DNA of 64,000 nucleotides, from the NCBI RefSeq assembly GCF_040436345.1, contig NC_133234.1, positions 8,246,446 to 8,310,445 on the forward strand, given 5' to 3'. The notes beneath the pieces are model-generated. The model saw only the letters and a list, made by a program, of their open reading frames with translations. It did no database searches and was not told the DNA's origin. The DNA comes from Pagrus major. Its lineage: Eukaryota > Chordata > Actinopteri > Spariformes > Sparidae. Positions 27,401 through 38,021 of the stretch are shown piece after piece. The translations under genes were made by a program, and so were the position numbers. Position 1 is the stretch's first letter, and the number at the start of each line of letters is the position of its first letter.

Positions 27401-30400
27401 TGTCTTTCGATTGATCTCTGTTAACCAAAGACAGGGAGGCGATATTTGAATAAATGTCAACTCATCTTTTGGTAATCCTGGATCGTGATCAAGCACAAGA
27501 TGGCGCCTTGATGTGAAGAAATCAAACCTCTTGCCTTTTTTTTAATCCGTTACATGTCCTTTTAGCCAGCAATACACACACAGGCGAACGCACACCTACA
27601 CACAACCCTGCTGACACGAAACCACACAACCGGCCATTCAGCGGTGAAGTCATCGCTGTCTGAGTCAGGCCTTACAGAGGAGCAGACAGCACTCATGGAG
27701 ATTACTGTGGGCGCATGACTAACTAACCACACACACACACACACACACACACACAGGGCTTCCTCCTGGAGGTAGAAGATGTTTCTCAACAGGATCACTG
27801 TGAACAACACATGCACAGTCGCAGCGAAAGGTGTGTTTGCCAAACAGCTCCATCTCCGAGGGATTGTTGAGAGGAAAGTCGAGTTGTGCAGGAGTTGCGG
27901 GGCCTGAAACAGCAGAGCTTTTGACAAGGTTGAAGAAAGAAGCGCCTGTGGTGTTACTGCGGGGCAGATGCAGGATAAATGAATGAGGGGGCATTTACAC
28001 AATGGCAGCCCCTGTGCCTGTGAGCGCTCGCAGACACTTTTCTGCATCTGCTGCAGTTCATTCGTACGTCTGGACGTTTTTTTACACATCAGCCTGTCAG
28101 TGGCTGCGTCATCATCGGGGTTAATGACTAGACAGCGGGTCCAGCTGAGGTTGTGACCTTCTCATGTCTTGGCAAAACCCCTCAGGCACTAGCTGGGTAT
28201 TTTATTTCTACAGCAGTAGTAATAGTCTAAGCTTTGATGTAACTTGTGTTTAGCCTTAACTTGAATCTGTGAAAAGGCCCAAGGCTTTTATGAGAAAATC
28301 ATCAAGGTTTTCTTCATTTCTAAAGGCTGACTTTTCAGACTGAATGTATTCGCAAGAGTGAACAATAAAAAAGTGCTCGCATTAAGGATTCTCTTTGAAT
28401 TTGTTGAAGTGTGGTAATTGTTTCATGGTGGGTTCTAACAATGCTTCCTGTTCGATTCCCTGTGTGCTAGTGATGTGTGTTGCAGGTGAAATATATCTGT
28501 GTTACACATGAGGTCTCTTGTATTTAATCCTACACCCTGACACAGACTTTTTTGTGCTTTTTCACTGTATCGCATGGTTTTCATTGGCCTGGTTGTGATC
28601 GGATAGCTTTATTGGCTGCAAAAATATTACCCTAAAAGTACCCCAAAATGACCTTATTACAGTAATTTCAGTAGATGTAATTAGTTTCTTACACCACTTC
28701 AAATAAGTCATATTGTATTCACCCACAGGGTTGGGCCCAGAAGGTAGAATGAGTTGCCCACTAATCACAGGGTTAATGGTTCAATCCCCACCTCCTCCTG
28801 ATCACACTGAGTGTCCTCGGGCAAGACACTGAACCCCAAATTCCTTCCGATGTTCAGACCAGCATCCTGCATAGAAGCTTGCTGTCATTGGTGTGTTAGT
28901 GTGGGTGAACGAGCGACGATAACCTTGTAAAGTCATCAGCATCAGCTGCTTCATTCATGCTTCACCTTCAGTGGCTCATTTATCAGCTGCTTGGCTACCA
29001 GCTAACTAAAAACATCCAGTCATGTTCACAATCGACTGCTCTCACCCTCCCATGACACGGTCATAGAAGGCAGAGCTATGATCACAGTATCTCCTTTAAA
29101 GGATAATTTCACTCAAAAATGAAAATTCAGCCATTATCTTCTCACCCCCATGCTGATGGAAAGTCAGGTGAAGTTTAGCAGAGCCCATAACATTTTCTGG
29201 AGATTCACAGCAAAACAGTGTTGCAGCATTCTCCTAAACAACTGAAGTAGATGGGGACTTGTTTTAAAAACCAAAAAAAAACATCCAAAACCAAACATAA
29301 AATGGCTCCATGCAGCTCATCTGGTGTAATGAAAGTCTGCAGAAGTCCCAAATTGATTTGAAATGATATAATTTACACCCTTTCTCAGAAAAAATCATCA
29401 CTGTAGCTGCTGAGCTAAAAGAGTTAGCGCGTACCACATCTGATGTGGGTGCATGCACTCAACCACAATTCAAGCATGTAAATAAAATGTTCTCAAATCA
29501 ATCTCAGGGCTTTTTTTAAAAGTCCCCATCTATTTCAGTTGTTTAGGGGAACACCATTTTGCCGTGAAACAGTAGTAGCAATAATATATTTTGCTGCTTG
29601 TTCCATCGGCAAGGGGGTGAATAGACATCGACTGAATTCTTATTTTCGGGTGAACTTATCCTTTAAGGTGCAACTCCCACATTAACTATGTCCCAAAAAG
29701 ACACTGACGCTGGCTCAGTGAAAAGAATAACCAGAAGATCAATAACCATAGTATTGGGGATACACACATGATGTACGTCTGTCAGTTTAGCGCACAGGGA
29801 GCACGCACAAGTTAATGCAGTAGGTGAGCTATGGCTTGGAAACCTATGCCTACAAATGTCAGTTGACACTGAATTTTCTTATTCATCTGCACATGAAGAA
29901 AGGCAATATTCGCCCCACTTGCACAGCAACCACGCTTTTTGTTTAGGGCTCTACTTAATGTCACCAGTTTCTATCAGGACACTGAGTTGCAGTGGGAAAA
30001 TGCAGTAAAAAAAGGTGTTTCTTCAACTTTCCTCCTATAAATCACTGGAACATCGTCCAGAAATTCATGAGCGGGCTTCCATAGGAGCCTGACCGCAACA
30101 CCCACCCCCCCACCCCCCTCCTATCTCATCGCAGTTCCTGCTTTTTTTTGCTGTTCAACAAACACCTTCATCACACCTCAGAGGACTGCTGAGGCTTCTC
30201 TCTGGGGGGAATAACTCGTTTGTGTGTCCTTAGCGAAGGGCAGAACCACAGCGCTGCTGAGCTACAGAGAAACCCTGCCCTATAAGCTCCCAGCTCAGCC
30301 TCTGAGCAGCCTCATCTGAGAACACAAGCAGAGAAAAGATAGGGGGAGAAAAAGGCAAAGGTAAGGAAGGCAGAGGTGGAATGACTAAGCACAAATAATG

Positions 30401-31996
30401 CACAAGCCGTGTCGCCAATTTGTGTGTTTGCAGACCAATTAGATCAGGCCTTCTGTCTGCTTAGTGGATGTTGTATCTGTGATGGGAAGATAAGGCGGAG
30501 GTGAGGGAGGACAGTCGGGTCACCGCTGATGATGTGATAGTCTGTCTTTCCTCTGTCACCCTGCAGATTCAGAAACAATGGAGGGATTTTATGTGATGGA
30601 ATGCAGCAGCGGCCATATTAGAGGTCCTCAGCTTTTCATTGCTAATGTGGCAATGCAAAATAAATTGACTGTTGTGATGCTTCTGACTGGGAACTAAACA
30701 TTTTATCAGTCATATCTAAGTGAATTTGTGTTAGATAATGTCAACTTGTTAGCAAGCGCAAACCATGTCAGCTAGTCATTATGTCTTTTTGTTAACACAT
30801 TTGATTGTTGTTGTTGACTGTAGTGAGTATGACATTAGGCCAATTAAATCTTAAAATGCATTATCTCTCTGTTGTCAGCCATGCGTCCAGTCAAAAACTG
30901 CATTTTTTTAACCCCAAAACTGAAAACTGAGCTTTTTGCAAAATGATGACCTAAGCCGACCAGCCCAATCGCAGGAATAAAATGTTAGCATTGTATGTTT
31001 CTGCAAACCACTGATTCGTTAAATTTGTTTGCTTACCCACATATCATATCGACATTTCAACAATACGTGTCATATCAAGTTCACATTAAGCGAATATGAG
31101 CTGACTTTCATATCAGGAGGTGGAAGGGCTGGTCGAGGCTTTACAGCCAGGCTCAAAGGCTGCCAAGCCAAAGACCACTGTTCAAGACAGAGTATCAACA
31201 TTAATACTCTTGAAACCACAGGATGTTTTGAACAAGATGTCGGGACAAAGAACCAGATAAGTCAAAACATGATCCTTTCATAACCCTAACCTAGTGTGCC
31301 TAAACCTAACCAGACCATAAGCACAGCGTTGAAACGACATACAAGTTTGCAGAAACGTTTAACAGGAAACAGGAAGGTGACGATATCTTTGTCTTGTCTC
31401 CAACTATAATTATTAGTCATTCCTCAAGCAAAGATGTCAGACATTCGTTGGTTCCAGCTTACTTACGTAACTTATGTAAGGATTTGCTGCTTTTCTTTGT
31501 TATTTATGATGTCATTTGTGGGTTGTGGACTGTTGGTTAGAAAAAAGAAGAAATTTGATGACATAATTTTTGGCTTTTGGAAACTGTGATGACTATTTTT
31601 CTATATGTTTTGACATGATTAATCCATTAATTGTGAAAATAATTAACAGATTGATCAAAAAAATAGCTGCAGCCCTACTAGAGACCCAATTGATTCACCA
31701 TGTGACCCCTGGGAAAGATTCTAACCCTCAAGTCGGGAGGCTGTTGTTTACCACGTTATTTGTATTATTGAAGAAGTCAGTTTCCTTCTTTTTCTGCCCA
31801 GGAGGTTGCATATTTAGAATTTATTTGCACATAGCCACATTAACAATCGAAACCTCCATGATTAAGTAACAAAAGGGGGAAGTAACTCTTTACATGTAAT
31901 TAGGGTCATGTAATCATATTACAAGCAAAGGTATACTGTCATTAGCCCCAATCAAAAGAACTGGAGTAGAATAAAGAATAAAGAATAAAAAACTAA

Positions 31997-32054
<58 letters not shown>

Positions 32055-32092
32055 GTATATATACATATATATATGTACATATATATATATGT

Positions 32093-32140
<48 letters not shown>

Positions 32141-34973
32141 AGAAAGATCATATCACTAGGCCTACATTACCTGTTACAGCCTACTAAACTAGTCTCCTTA
32201 AGTAACCTTAAATAACATTGGTAACTGTAGTTTACATCTACTCCAGACTGGTACATGTTTGTCTGTTTACTTTGCTGTGTTGAGATGATTTGTGGTATTT
32301 TGAGCTGTAATGAAACTGTGATGTTTTCTGGAAAAGCCACTGAGATAAGATCCGGTCCCCATCTGGGAAGGAGCCGCCGAACCAGCATCAATAATTCATA
32401 TCTTGACCATTATGAGATGTGAATTATGAGCCTGGGAATGCCTGATCTGGTAGCAGAGGAGGAGGAGAAAGATAACCGTTTGCTTGATGGATGGCCATCC
32501 GAACACTCCTCATCTGTTCAGCCTGCTTTCCGGAAATTTGACAGAATGAGCCCAGCGCTTGCACATGCAAATCTGGTAGAGAAAGCAGCTGCTGGATTCA
32601 TGCAGAGTTGTACTCCCGACCACTGAGCAGTTGTGTTTGAAGTGCCTTGCTCAAGGCAATCTCAGCACTTGTTGAGCGATAAGAGAGCACACATGAGTCA
32701 CTTCACCAGCTGAGATTTTCTTAGCTGTGATCAATCTCAACTCAGTCCCGCCTTTGCTGTGCCAAGGCTAAATTTGATTATGCAATGATTGCAAAGGTGA
32801 AAGTGGCGTATCTGCCAAACAAAACTCATGAACAACCACAGCAGGGGAACAATCAGAACCAATGTCTCCTCCAGGCACTGTGGATCTTTGCAGTTTGAAG
32901 AAACTACATCAAAAAGATGTATCCCAAAGGTTAAATAAGGCCATGTGGGTAGAGGTGACTGTGCCAGTGTTCCCCAAACAAGCCTAAAACAACTTTCCAA
33001 CTGGAGAAAAAGCCCACTAACACCTAGTAACATCTTGCTATTGTCTTCAGTGAGGAATGACTCTGCAGCAGTGGAAGGTGTTTATCAGCTCCGGCTCCGA
33101 TCGGCAGTGATGGAGACACGATCGGAGAGTTTAGCCACAAATTCTATCCGTCTCCATTCAAGCAGTGCTCAAACATTGTTCAGTCGAAGTTGAGCTTCAA
33201 TGAAAGACTGAAGATAAATATATGAAGAAGTAACCACTGTGACATTGTCACCTGTCTCCAGGCTGCTTCCTACTGTTGAAGTCAATCCATCATGTTGATG
33301 GTGAGATGTTTCACAGGCTCAGTAAAGACTTAAACCTGCTCCTGGTGCAAGAAGAAAAGAGAGGGAATCACCTAGTCACTAGGATTCATCCTTTGGGGAC
33401 CATGAATGACAATCAATCCAACAGCTTTTGGGCCGTTGAACAGGTTAAAGTGTTGAGATAATGATGGCGCTACAGGAAGAATTATGGGATCACGAAAGTT
33501 ATTACGATTCATCCTGTGGGGGCCGTGAATATCTTTATCAAACTTCCTGGGAATTCATTCACTTGTTGTCAAGACCTTTCACTTGTCAGTCATTAAGATT
33601 CATCCTCTGGGAACCACGAACATCTGCTCTAATTCTTCTGCCAATACATCTTGTTGATGTTTCTCAGGATCAATAAAAACTTTAATCTGCTGGCGGCACT
33701 AAAGGAAACGTAAGGGCATCACCTAAGTCACTGGGATTCATCCTTTGGGGACCACGGTTGTCTTTACTAAATTCAATGGCAATCCATCCCACAGAGGTTG
33801 TGCTCTTTCACTTTGGTCAGAATGGAGGACCAGCAGACCCAATGACAGATTGACACTGCCAACGCTAAAAACTAGCAGATAAAACCATGTTTTAAACTGA
33901 GCATCTCCAACAGTTTATGTAAAAGCTTTTATAAACCGGCTACAGGCTGGATTGCATTATGTAAGTTGGTGGTACTGAGGAGCAAAAGGCCACATAAAAA
34001 TTTCAGATACTTTACAGCACGACACGTACATACGGCACCGACCCCGATGCGAGCCATATCTCTGCTTATTTCTCAACGAGATAACACCCTCCGGTCAAAA
34101 TGAAATCCCTCTTCAAGTGTCCGCCGCTCAGACAAAGCTATCTAAATTTGCGAGGGTGCCTCTGGCTCCCTGAAAGCTGCTCCACTACAGCCAGTCCCTC
34201 TGAGGAGCTGTGCAGCCAGGGCCAAGGAACAGGCATCCTGGGCGGGCTCGGCTCCAAACGCTGGGCGTACGGCCCGAAACTGGAGCCTCTGTGGCCACTA
34301 ACTGGTTTAATGCCATTTCAGTGAGAAGAAAGGAGGGGGTGGTGGGGGGGTAAAAGGGAGGATTAAAAAGAGGGAGAGGATGGAGAGAGGGAGAAAAGGG
34401 ATGAAGCTGCTTAATAGAGAATAATCAGGTGAAATGAGTGTCCTGTGAATGGAAAACAAACATGTAAAACAAAAATGCACACACCGGTAATTACTGTGGA
34501 GGCTGCTGACACTGTAGAACATGATGACACCACACACACACACACACACACAGTCAATAACAACAGTAATAATTGTGGAGGGGATAGTTGACATGTCTTT
34601 GTGCACCCTCACAGCCACACACACTGTTTTATGTGTTTATGGCTCAGACAGAAGTCCAGAGTCCATGTCTTGCTCGGCCTTCTTACACCTGCAGAAAAAG
34701 CCTGTTTTCAGGTGCATGTGTCCTGCCAGGCCTTTGTCATCATATCTGGACTGAATTCCCTCAGACTTGTTGGGTTTTCAGGCACCAGTTGGCTCGTCCC
34801 CCCCCCCCCCCAGCTCCGGGCTGCATTGGAGCCTGGCTCGGACGGGGTTCGGAGGCTTTTCTTTTTTTTTTTCTTTGCTTACCTGGATTGCCGCAGTCCG
34901 CGCACGTATCGTTGCCCGGTCTGACCAGCACGTCTTGCAGGAGCCGGTTGTTCCCCTCCGGTTCCAGCGCCAT
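1816..34973 (-). CDS. ArfGAP with dual PH domains 1 (centaurin-alpha-1), 11 exons
   Basis: ADAP1 is a GTPase-activating protein for ARF6 that binds PIP3 and IP4 and moves to the plasma membrane. The exons join in phase: 34883-34973, 22579-22706, 17513-17604, 13435-13517, 10678-10790, 10397-10543, 8418-8501, 8260-8322, 5869-5940, 5549-5777, 1816-1844. They sum to 1,131 nt (376 residues); human ADAP1 has 374. The ArfGAP zinc finger is C24-x2-C27-x16-C44-x2-C47, with the catalytic-type arginine R52 in LLHR. PH1 covers about residues 133-230 (start [11 protein letters not shown]) and PH2 about 258-360 (start EGFMEKTG). The C-terminus VEAHFKHKP matches ADAP1 rather than ADAP2, as does [19 protein letters not shown]. 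All introns are GT-AG. The ATG at 34973 opens MALEPEGNN and matches the family start. Neighbouring cox19 is divergent, as in human 7p22. Confidence 0.95.
2973..3045 (-). tRNA. tRNA-Arg(CCU), intact
   Basis: A 73-nt cloverleaf on the minus strand. The acceptor stem GCCCCAG pairs with CTGGGGT. The anticodon stem CTGGC/GCCAG encloses loop CTCCTAA (anticodon CCT), and the T arm is GTGGG-TTCAAGT-CCCAT. The D-arm block TGGCCCAATGGATAAGG is an intact internal A box. CCA is not encoded and there is no intron. Confidence 0.93.
3379..3451 (-). pseudogene. Decayed tRNA-Arg(CCU) copy
   Basis: Full 73-nt alignment with the intact copy and anticodon CCT kept. The acceptor stem is broken (CACCCAAA in place of CACCCCAG on the plus strand), the anticodon stem reads TGTCAG, and the T-arm and D-arm are altered. 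Probably not functional. Confidence 0.75.
3903..3968 (-). pseudogene. Truncated tRNA-Arg(CCU) copy
   Basis: It keeps the T-loop region (GGGTTCGCGTCCC) and a CCT anticodon in loop CACCTAA. The GATAA part of the D loop is deleted and the anticodon stem is mismatched. Confidence 0.7.
4839..4911 (-). tRNA. tRNA-Arg(CCU), intact second copy
   Basis: Identical to the 2973-3045 copy across all 73 nt, by eye. Flanking sequence differs outside a short shared region, so either the copy is recent or the gene body is held constant by selection or conversion. Confidence 0.93.
5549..5777 (-). CDS. adap1 exon 10
   Basis: Seventy-six codons plus one base: [20 protein letters not shown] through RPMRPQEYA, completing PH2. 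The open frame runs past the true end; a GTGAGG donor after GCA G marks the exon end. Confidence 0.95.
5869..5940 (-). CDS. adap1 exon 9
   Basis: Twenty-four codons, [18 protein letters not shown] onward, giving PH2 strands 2-3. The acceptor ends CCGCAG and the donor is CTG|GTAAGG. Intron 9 to exon 10 is 91 bp. Confidence 0.94.
5941..8259. other. adap1 intron 8
   Basis: Contains the foldback Tc1-like element (6246-7359), then a segment at 7495-7620 (GGGGGCAGCAT, TAGCTGCCGTTAGCTC) that matches the repeat in intron 10. No exon is seen in the rest. Confidence 0.55.
6246..7359. mobile_element. Foldback Tc1-like mosaic element
   Basis: Ends CACTGAAC...GTTTATAT are inverted at 6248 and 7357 and flanked by TA. 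The arms 6248-6626 and 6985-7357 are nearly identical inverted repeats of about 375 bp. Inside are pieces of a Tc1/IS630-type transposase in both orientations. On minus (6570-6720) is a C-terminal piece reading [20 protein letters not shown], and on plus (6785-6900) an N-terminal piece reading [12 protein letters not shown]. The catalytic middle is absent, so it cannot encode its own transposase. Confidence 0.85.
8260..8322 (-). CDS. adap1 exon 8
   Basis: Twenty-one codons, [19 protein letters not shown] onward: the inter-PH linker and start of PH2. Only 95 bp of intron separates it from exon 7. Confidence 0.94.
8418..8501 (-). CDS. adap1 exon 7
   Basis: Twenty-eight codons, [18 protein letters not shown] onward: the C-terminal helix of PH1 with its invariant tryptophan. 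Acceptor TTACAG, donor GAG|GTGAGG. Confidence 0.95.
10397..10543 (-). CDS. adap1 exon 6
   Basis: Forty-nine codons in phase 0, including [18 protein letters not shown] and [13 protein letters not shown] of PH1. Donor AAG|GTACAC. Confidence 0.95.
10678..10790 (-). CDS. adap1 exon 5
   Basis: Begins [17 protein letters not shown], the first PH1 strand with basic residues typical of phosphoinositide binding. Donor GAT|GTAAGC, acceptor GCCCAG. Confidence 0.95.
12374..12404. repeat. (AC)n microsatellite
   Basis: About 15 uninterrupted AC units in adap1 intron 4. Confidence 0.95.
13435..13517 (-). CDS. adap1 exon 4
   Basis: Reads [18 protein letters not shown] and then IEKQEPYSA, the linker from ArfGAP to PH1. 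Acceptor CTCCAG, donor GTACGT. Confidence 0.94.
13518..17512. other. adap1 intron 3
   Basis: Holds a teleost interspersed repeat at about 14065-14330 (CTTTCTTGCCGAGAGTTAGAT, TTAGCTTAGCTTAAAGACTGG) and a strong 24-bp hairpin at 14523-14575. The remainder shows no exon with coherent splice sites. Confidence 0.45.
14523..14575. repeat. Near-perfect 24-bp inverted repeat
   Basis: Arms 14523-14546 and 14552-14575 pair with a single mismatch around a 5-nt loop. Flanking AT-rich sequence suggests the core of a small MITE. A structural RNA is less likely, because no promoter or homologue is evident. Confidence 0.75.
17513..17604 (-). CDS. adap1 exon 3
   Basis: Reads [19 protein letters not shown] and then [11 protein letters not shown], which is the C-terminal part of the ArfGAP fold. 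Acceptor TTCAG, donor GTAAGT. Confidence 0.94.
17605..22578. other. adap1 intron 2
   Basis: Apart from a repeat at about 20530-20880 related to the one in intron 3 (TGTAGCTTCATATTTA, AAACTATTTCTTTAAA), I see no supported feature. Confidence 0.4.
22579..22706 (-). CDS. adap1 exon 2
   Basis: Residues 31-73, starting [17 protein letters not shown]. It holds the second zinc-binding cysteine pair and the arginine after histidine 51. Acceptor CTGCAG, donor GTAGGG. Confidence 0.94.
25380..25745. repeat. Teleost interspersed repeat
   Basis: Carries two AGATGGATTGGC blocks and the phrases TTAGCATGCTAACATGCTGAA and GGTAAACATTATACCTGCTA, which I recognise as widespread in percomorph genomes. The class is uncertain, probably a degenerate DNA transposon. 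Confidence 0.55.
27728..27755. repeat. (AC)n microsatellite
   Basis: About 14 AC units in adap1 intron 1. Confidence 0.93.
28740..28935 (+). repeat. tRNA-derived SINE fragment
   Basis: A B-box-like GGTTCAATCCCCA is followed by GTGTCCTCGGGCAAGACACT, a block typical of teleost SINEs. The 5' head is degraded. Confidence 0.6.
29096..29666. mobile_element. TTAA-flanked MITE
   Basis: TTAA at 29096-29099 and 29663-29666 flanks inverted ends (AGGATAATTTCAC against AGGATAAGTTCACCC). Internal text such as CATGCTGATGGAAAGT and GTAGATGGGGACTTGTTTTA recurs at 42648-43016. No ORF. The TTAA target suggests piggyBac-type mobilisation (inference). Confidence 0.7.
32000..32137. repeat. (AT)n tract
   Basis: About 138 bp of AT with a few GT or AC interruptions, in adap1 intron 1. 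Confidence 0.95.
33260..33790. repeat. Interspersed repeat, internally repeated
   Basis: AGGATTCATCCT-type phrases followed by TTTGGGGACCA or CTGGGAACCACGAA occur four times with about 120-bp periodicity. They match a common percomorph repeat that is usually seen beside the family at 25380. Confidence 0.5.
34530..34552. repeat. (AC)n microsatellite
   Basis: About 11 AC units, 330 bp from adap1 exon 1. Confidence 0.9.
34883..34973 (-). CDS. adap1 exon 1 (coding part)
   Basis: Thirty codons plus one base. It carries the start codon and the first half of the ArfGAP zinc finger (CADC). The donor is G|GTAAGC. A C-run (34799-34811) and T-run (34862-34872) lie just beyond it in intron 1. Confidence 0.93.
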
Positions 34974-35162
34974 GGTGAGTTTTATCCGTCCAGCCTCACC
35001 GCGGTGGGAAGAAGGAGCCTGGCCAAGAACATCCGCTGCTGGAGTCCGACAGACAGACAGATGGACAGAGAGAGACAGACAGACAGACTGACCGATCACC
35101 TGTCACCTCCGATCTGAAGTGGAGGAGAAAGACTGAACGATCCGAGCCGATGCTGGAGGAGT

Positions 35163-35192
35163 CCTCTCTCTCTCTCTCTCTCCCTCTCTCTC

Positions 35193-35259
<67 letters not shown>
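35163..35259. repeat. (CT)n / (GA)n tract
   Basis: 97 bp of CT with CCT interruptions, 190 bp upstream of the adap1 start. Read on the minus strand it is a GA tract, in the adap1 promoter or 5' UTR. Confidence 0.93.
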
Positions 35260-35263
<4 letters not shown>

Positions 35264-35960
35264 GCTCTATTACCGACTCTCACTCACTGCATAATAATCA
35301 AGCTTATATGTTACCATCACCACCACCTCCTCCTCCCTCCTTCACCCCCTCCCCTGCCTGTCTGTCTCCTCTCGCCTCCATCCACTCTTATATCTAATGG
35401 AAGTGAGACATCCAGCGGTGGACTGCCGGAACACACCTCAGAGCCCATCCCAAAAAAGTCTACAACTCTTTGAAAAGCCATGATCTCGAGCAAAACAGTA
35501 CACACTTAGGTTATTTCCTTTAAAAAAAAATTAAAATGTCAGAGCATGGTATTAAGAAGGCCTATGCTTTCACAGGAGGCCACATTGTGCCGTTGACCTA
35601 TATCCTGCAGGATTGTCCTTCATCACTGGTTCTTTCTCAGTAGATAGTGTCCACCAGACGTCTACGTTATTAGTTTATAAGGAGAAACATGAAGCCAGAG
35701 AAAGATTAATCTATACCTTGGGTATTTTTGTTTTATAGTATACTATCACTAGTTAATTTTAATTTGTAGGCCTATTCCCAACACACTATTGGGTTGATTT
35801 CATTGGCAATAAAACCCAATAAAATAAAATCAATAATCCAATGGTAATCCAACTGTCATATACAAACAACACCAACATATCAATATAAAATTATAAAAAT
35901 AGAAACATCAGTGTATTTCCCTTGGTTTACCTGTTCCTCTCTCGTCAGATTGTTTTTGAT

Positions 35961-36272
35961 TATTTTTTCTAATCGTGACTTCTGTCTTTGTAAAATTATT
36001 GGGACATAAAATCGAAAACCTGATCGATGATCAGTGCGATTTGCTCGACTTCTAATGTCTGTCTGCTGAGACGGCCCAGAAACAATAAATTCATATTTAA
36101 AAAAAATATTAATTCATAAAGACAAAATGAAAAGCGAACTGTTAGGATTTGTTTTTTCTAATCGTGACTTGTGTCTTTGTAAAATTATTGGGACTTAAAA
36201 TCGAAAACCTGATCGATGATCAGTGCGATTTGCTCGACTACTAATGTCTGTCTGCTGAGACGGCCCTGAAAC
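35961..36272 (+). repeat. Direct duplication upstream of cox19
   Basis: Block 35961-36079 recurs at 36150-36268 with offset 189 and few differences (for example TTCTGTCTTTG against TTGTGTCTTTG). Both contain AAATCGAAAACCTGATCGAT and CTGTCTGCTGAGACGGCCC. The second copy ends about 115 bp before the start codon, so it may overlap the promoter or 5' UTR. Confidence 0.9.
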
Positions 36273-36384
36273 AAAACGTCATATTTACGCGACACCAGGG
36301 TCAAGGCTTCTGCTGTTGACATCTCACCGGAGAACCACAGGACTAGCAGCTCGATAAAAATTGCGTCTTCAAACTCAGAAAAAG

Positions 36385-38021
36385 ATGTCAACTGCCATGA
36401 ACTTCGGGTCGAAGAGTTTCAAACCTCGGGCTCCTGATAAAGGCTCGTTCCCTCTGGATCATTTCGGTAAGCTAACACACTCGTCTCACGCCACATCTCC
36501 TTTATGTTTAGCAGGGCAGCAAATAACACTGGGTGATTAAAAAACTGCCCCTCTTATCTCACAACATTCGACATTTTTGTTATATTTTACTCCAGATATA
36601 TCTCGCTTTTACCTAGCAACTGCTAATTGAGCCCCTGTTTGTTTCTCCTGTTTATTAGCATTACATTCAAGTGACATTGGTAACCACACGTTTCTCAAAA
36701 AAGATGTATACTGTTTAAAAACCAAGAAAGTGGTTTAATAGCACTTGGTTTACAATCCAGATTTGATGAGTCTAAGTATAGTGGTTTTTGATCTGGGCCT
36801 GTTCTCGTGTGGTCTAGACATGAAAAAGCGGTGAAATAGCCCTTTTTTTTTGTATTTTGACAAATAGAATAAAGGTTTTTAGGGCAACAGGAGATAAATG
36901 ATACAGTAAAAATAAATAAAAGTCAGGATTATCAAACGCTGCGATGTCCCCTCTCATATTGGAGTATTGGTTTCTTGAGGCTTTTTGATACTGAGCAGGT
37001 AGAACCACAGCAAATGGGTAGGAATAGAATAAAAATCAGTTTACCATGAGCAAGGTCAATAAGAAAAAATAATGTTAAAATGATCAAAACTTGTACAAGT
37101 GAATCCAAATTTAAAAGGCAATATTATTTGTTTTATTATTATTAGTGATATCTTGCACTTTGTTTATACGTATGTTTTTCCTGTTATACAAAATGAGTAG
37201 GGGGACATTCCTGGACAGGACATATCGTCACAATTTTATGGACAGATTATTTTTTTCATCCGTATGGTTCGGAAAGTGTTTGAGGATTCTCGGTAAACCT
37301 TCAGAGCAGCAGGAAGTGTCTTTTAACTACCTTCAGGTCGTTATGTGTTTGGAAAAACACATGCTCGACTCTTTTATTTCCTGATGGAAGAATTAGCGAG
37401 AAACAGCACAAAGTTGTTTTTTTAATCACACAAAGTAAAACACAATAGTTTGTGTGGTACAATAGAATCAAACTGACTTGGTGTGTGTTGTCAAAGAAAT
37501 TATCTCGTGTGGTTACAACCAAGCCCTGCTCAGGTAAATAACAATATCTTAACAATAAATTAGAAATGTAGTAATATTTTCAATTACACCTTGAGGAATA
37601 ATGTCTGAGTATATGCCAAGCTGCGACATATCTAAGCATAAACCTATATGGCTGGACCTTCATGCTGAAAGTGTCTTGTTGATATTCCAGGAGAGTGTAA
37701 AGCCTTCAAGGAGACGTTTATGAAATGCCTGAGGGACAACAGCTTCGACAACTCCAAGTGCCGACTGCAGTCCAAAGAATACCTGCAGTGCCGCATGGAC
37801 AAGTAAGAAACCTCATCAGTCATACAGCTCACACTCCTCATACTCCCTAAATCTATTGACTGGAGGGTTTTTTTATACTGCTTCTCATCAGATCTGGATA
37901 ATTCCCTTGTTCTCTTGTGTTTTCCAGTCAGCTGATGACCAAGGAGCCTATGGAGAAACTGGGATTCAGGGACCTGATAGATCCTCCTCCCAGCCAAGCA
38001 GACGGGGACACTAAACCCTGA
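36385..38021 (+). CDS. Cytochrome c oxidase assembly protein COX19
   Basis: COX19 is a soluble twin-CX9C protein of the mitochondrial intermembrane space and cytosol. It acts in copper delivery to cytochrome oxidase. Exons 36385-36466, 37691-37802 and 37928-38021 sum to 288 nt (95 residues; human 90). The N-terminus [15 protein letters not shown] fits the family start. Both helices are present: [11 protein letters not shown] and [11 protein letters not shown], each with nine residues between cysteines. They are followed by [15 protein letters not shown]. Donors GTAAGC and GTAAGA and acceptors TTCCAG are canonical. The acidic C-terminal tail after DPPPSQ is not conserved with human. It is divergent from adap1, as in mammals. 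Confidence 0.95.

Larger units (their letters stand above)
22707..34882. other. adap1 intron 1 (12.2 kb)
   Basis: Long first intron. Recognised content: AC tracts (23207-23225, 27728-27755, 34530-34552), an AGC run at 23490-23507, interspersed repeats (25380-25745, 33260-33790), a SINE (28740-28935), a MITE (29096-29666) and an AT tract (32000-32137). Open frames here lack homology and splice context. Confidence 0.5.
34974..36384. promoter_or_regulatory. Divergent adap1/cox19 promoter interval
   Basis: The start codons of adap1 (minus) and cox19 (plus) are 1.41 kb apart, facing away from each other. The adap1 side is GC-rich and carries the CT/GA tract. The cox19 side carries a duplicated 120-bp block. 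No TATA box stands out on either side. Sharing of control elements is inferred. Confidence 0.6.

Noticed and set aside
33900-34330. Possible extra exon in adap1 intron 1
   Set aside because: The open frame (plus strand) has no family match or splice context, and adap1 is already complete without it.
34996-35283. Open frames of 95 and 107 codons over the CT/GA tract
   Set aside because: Composition is pure dinucleotide repeat (RERERE, SLSLSL); it lies in the adap1 promoter or 5' UTR.
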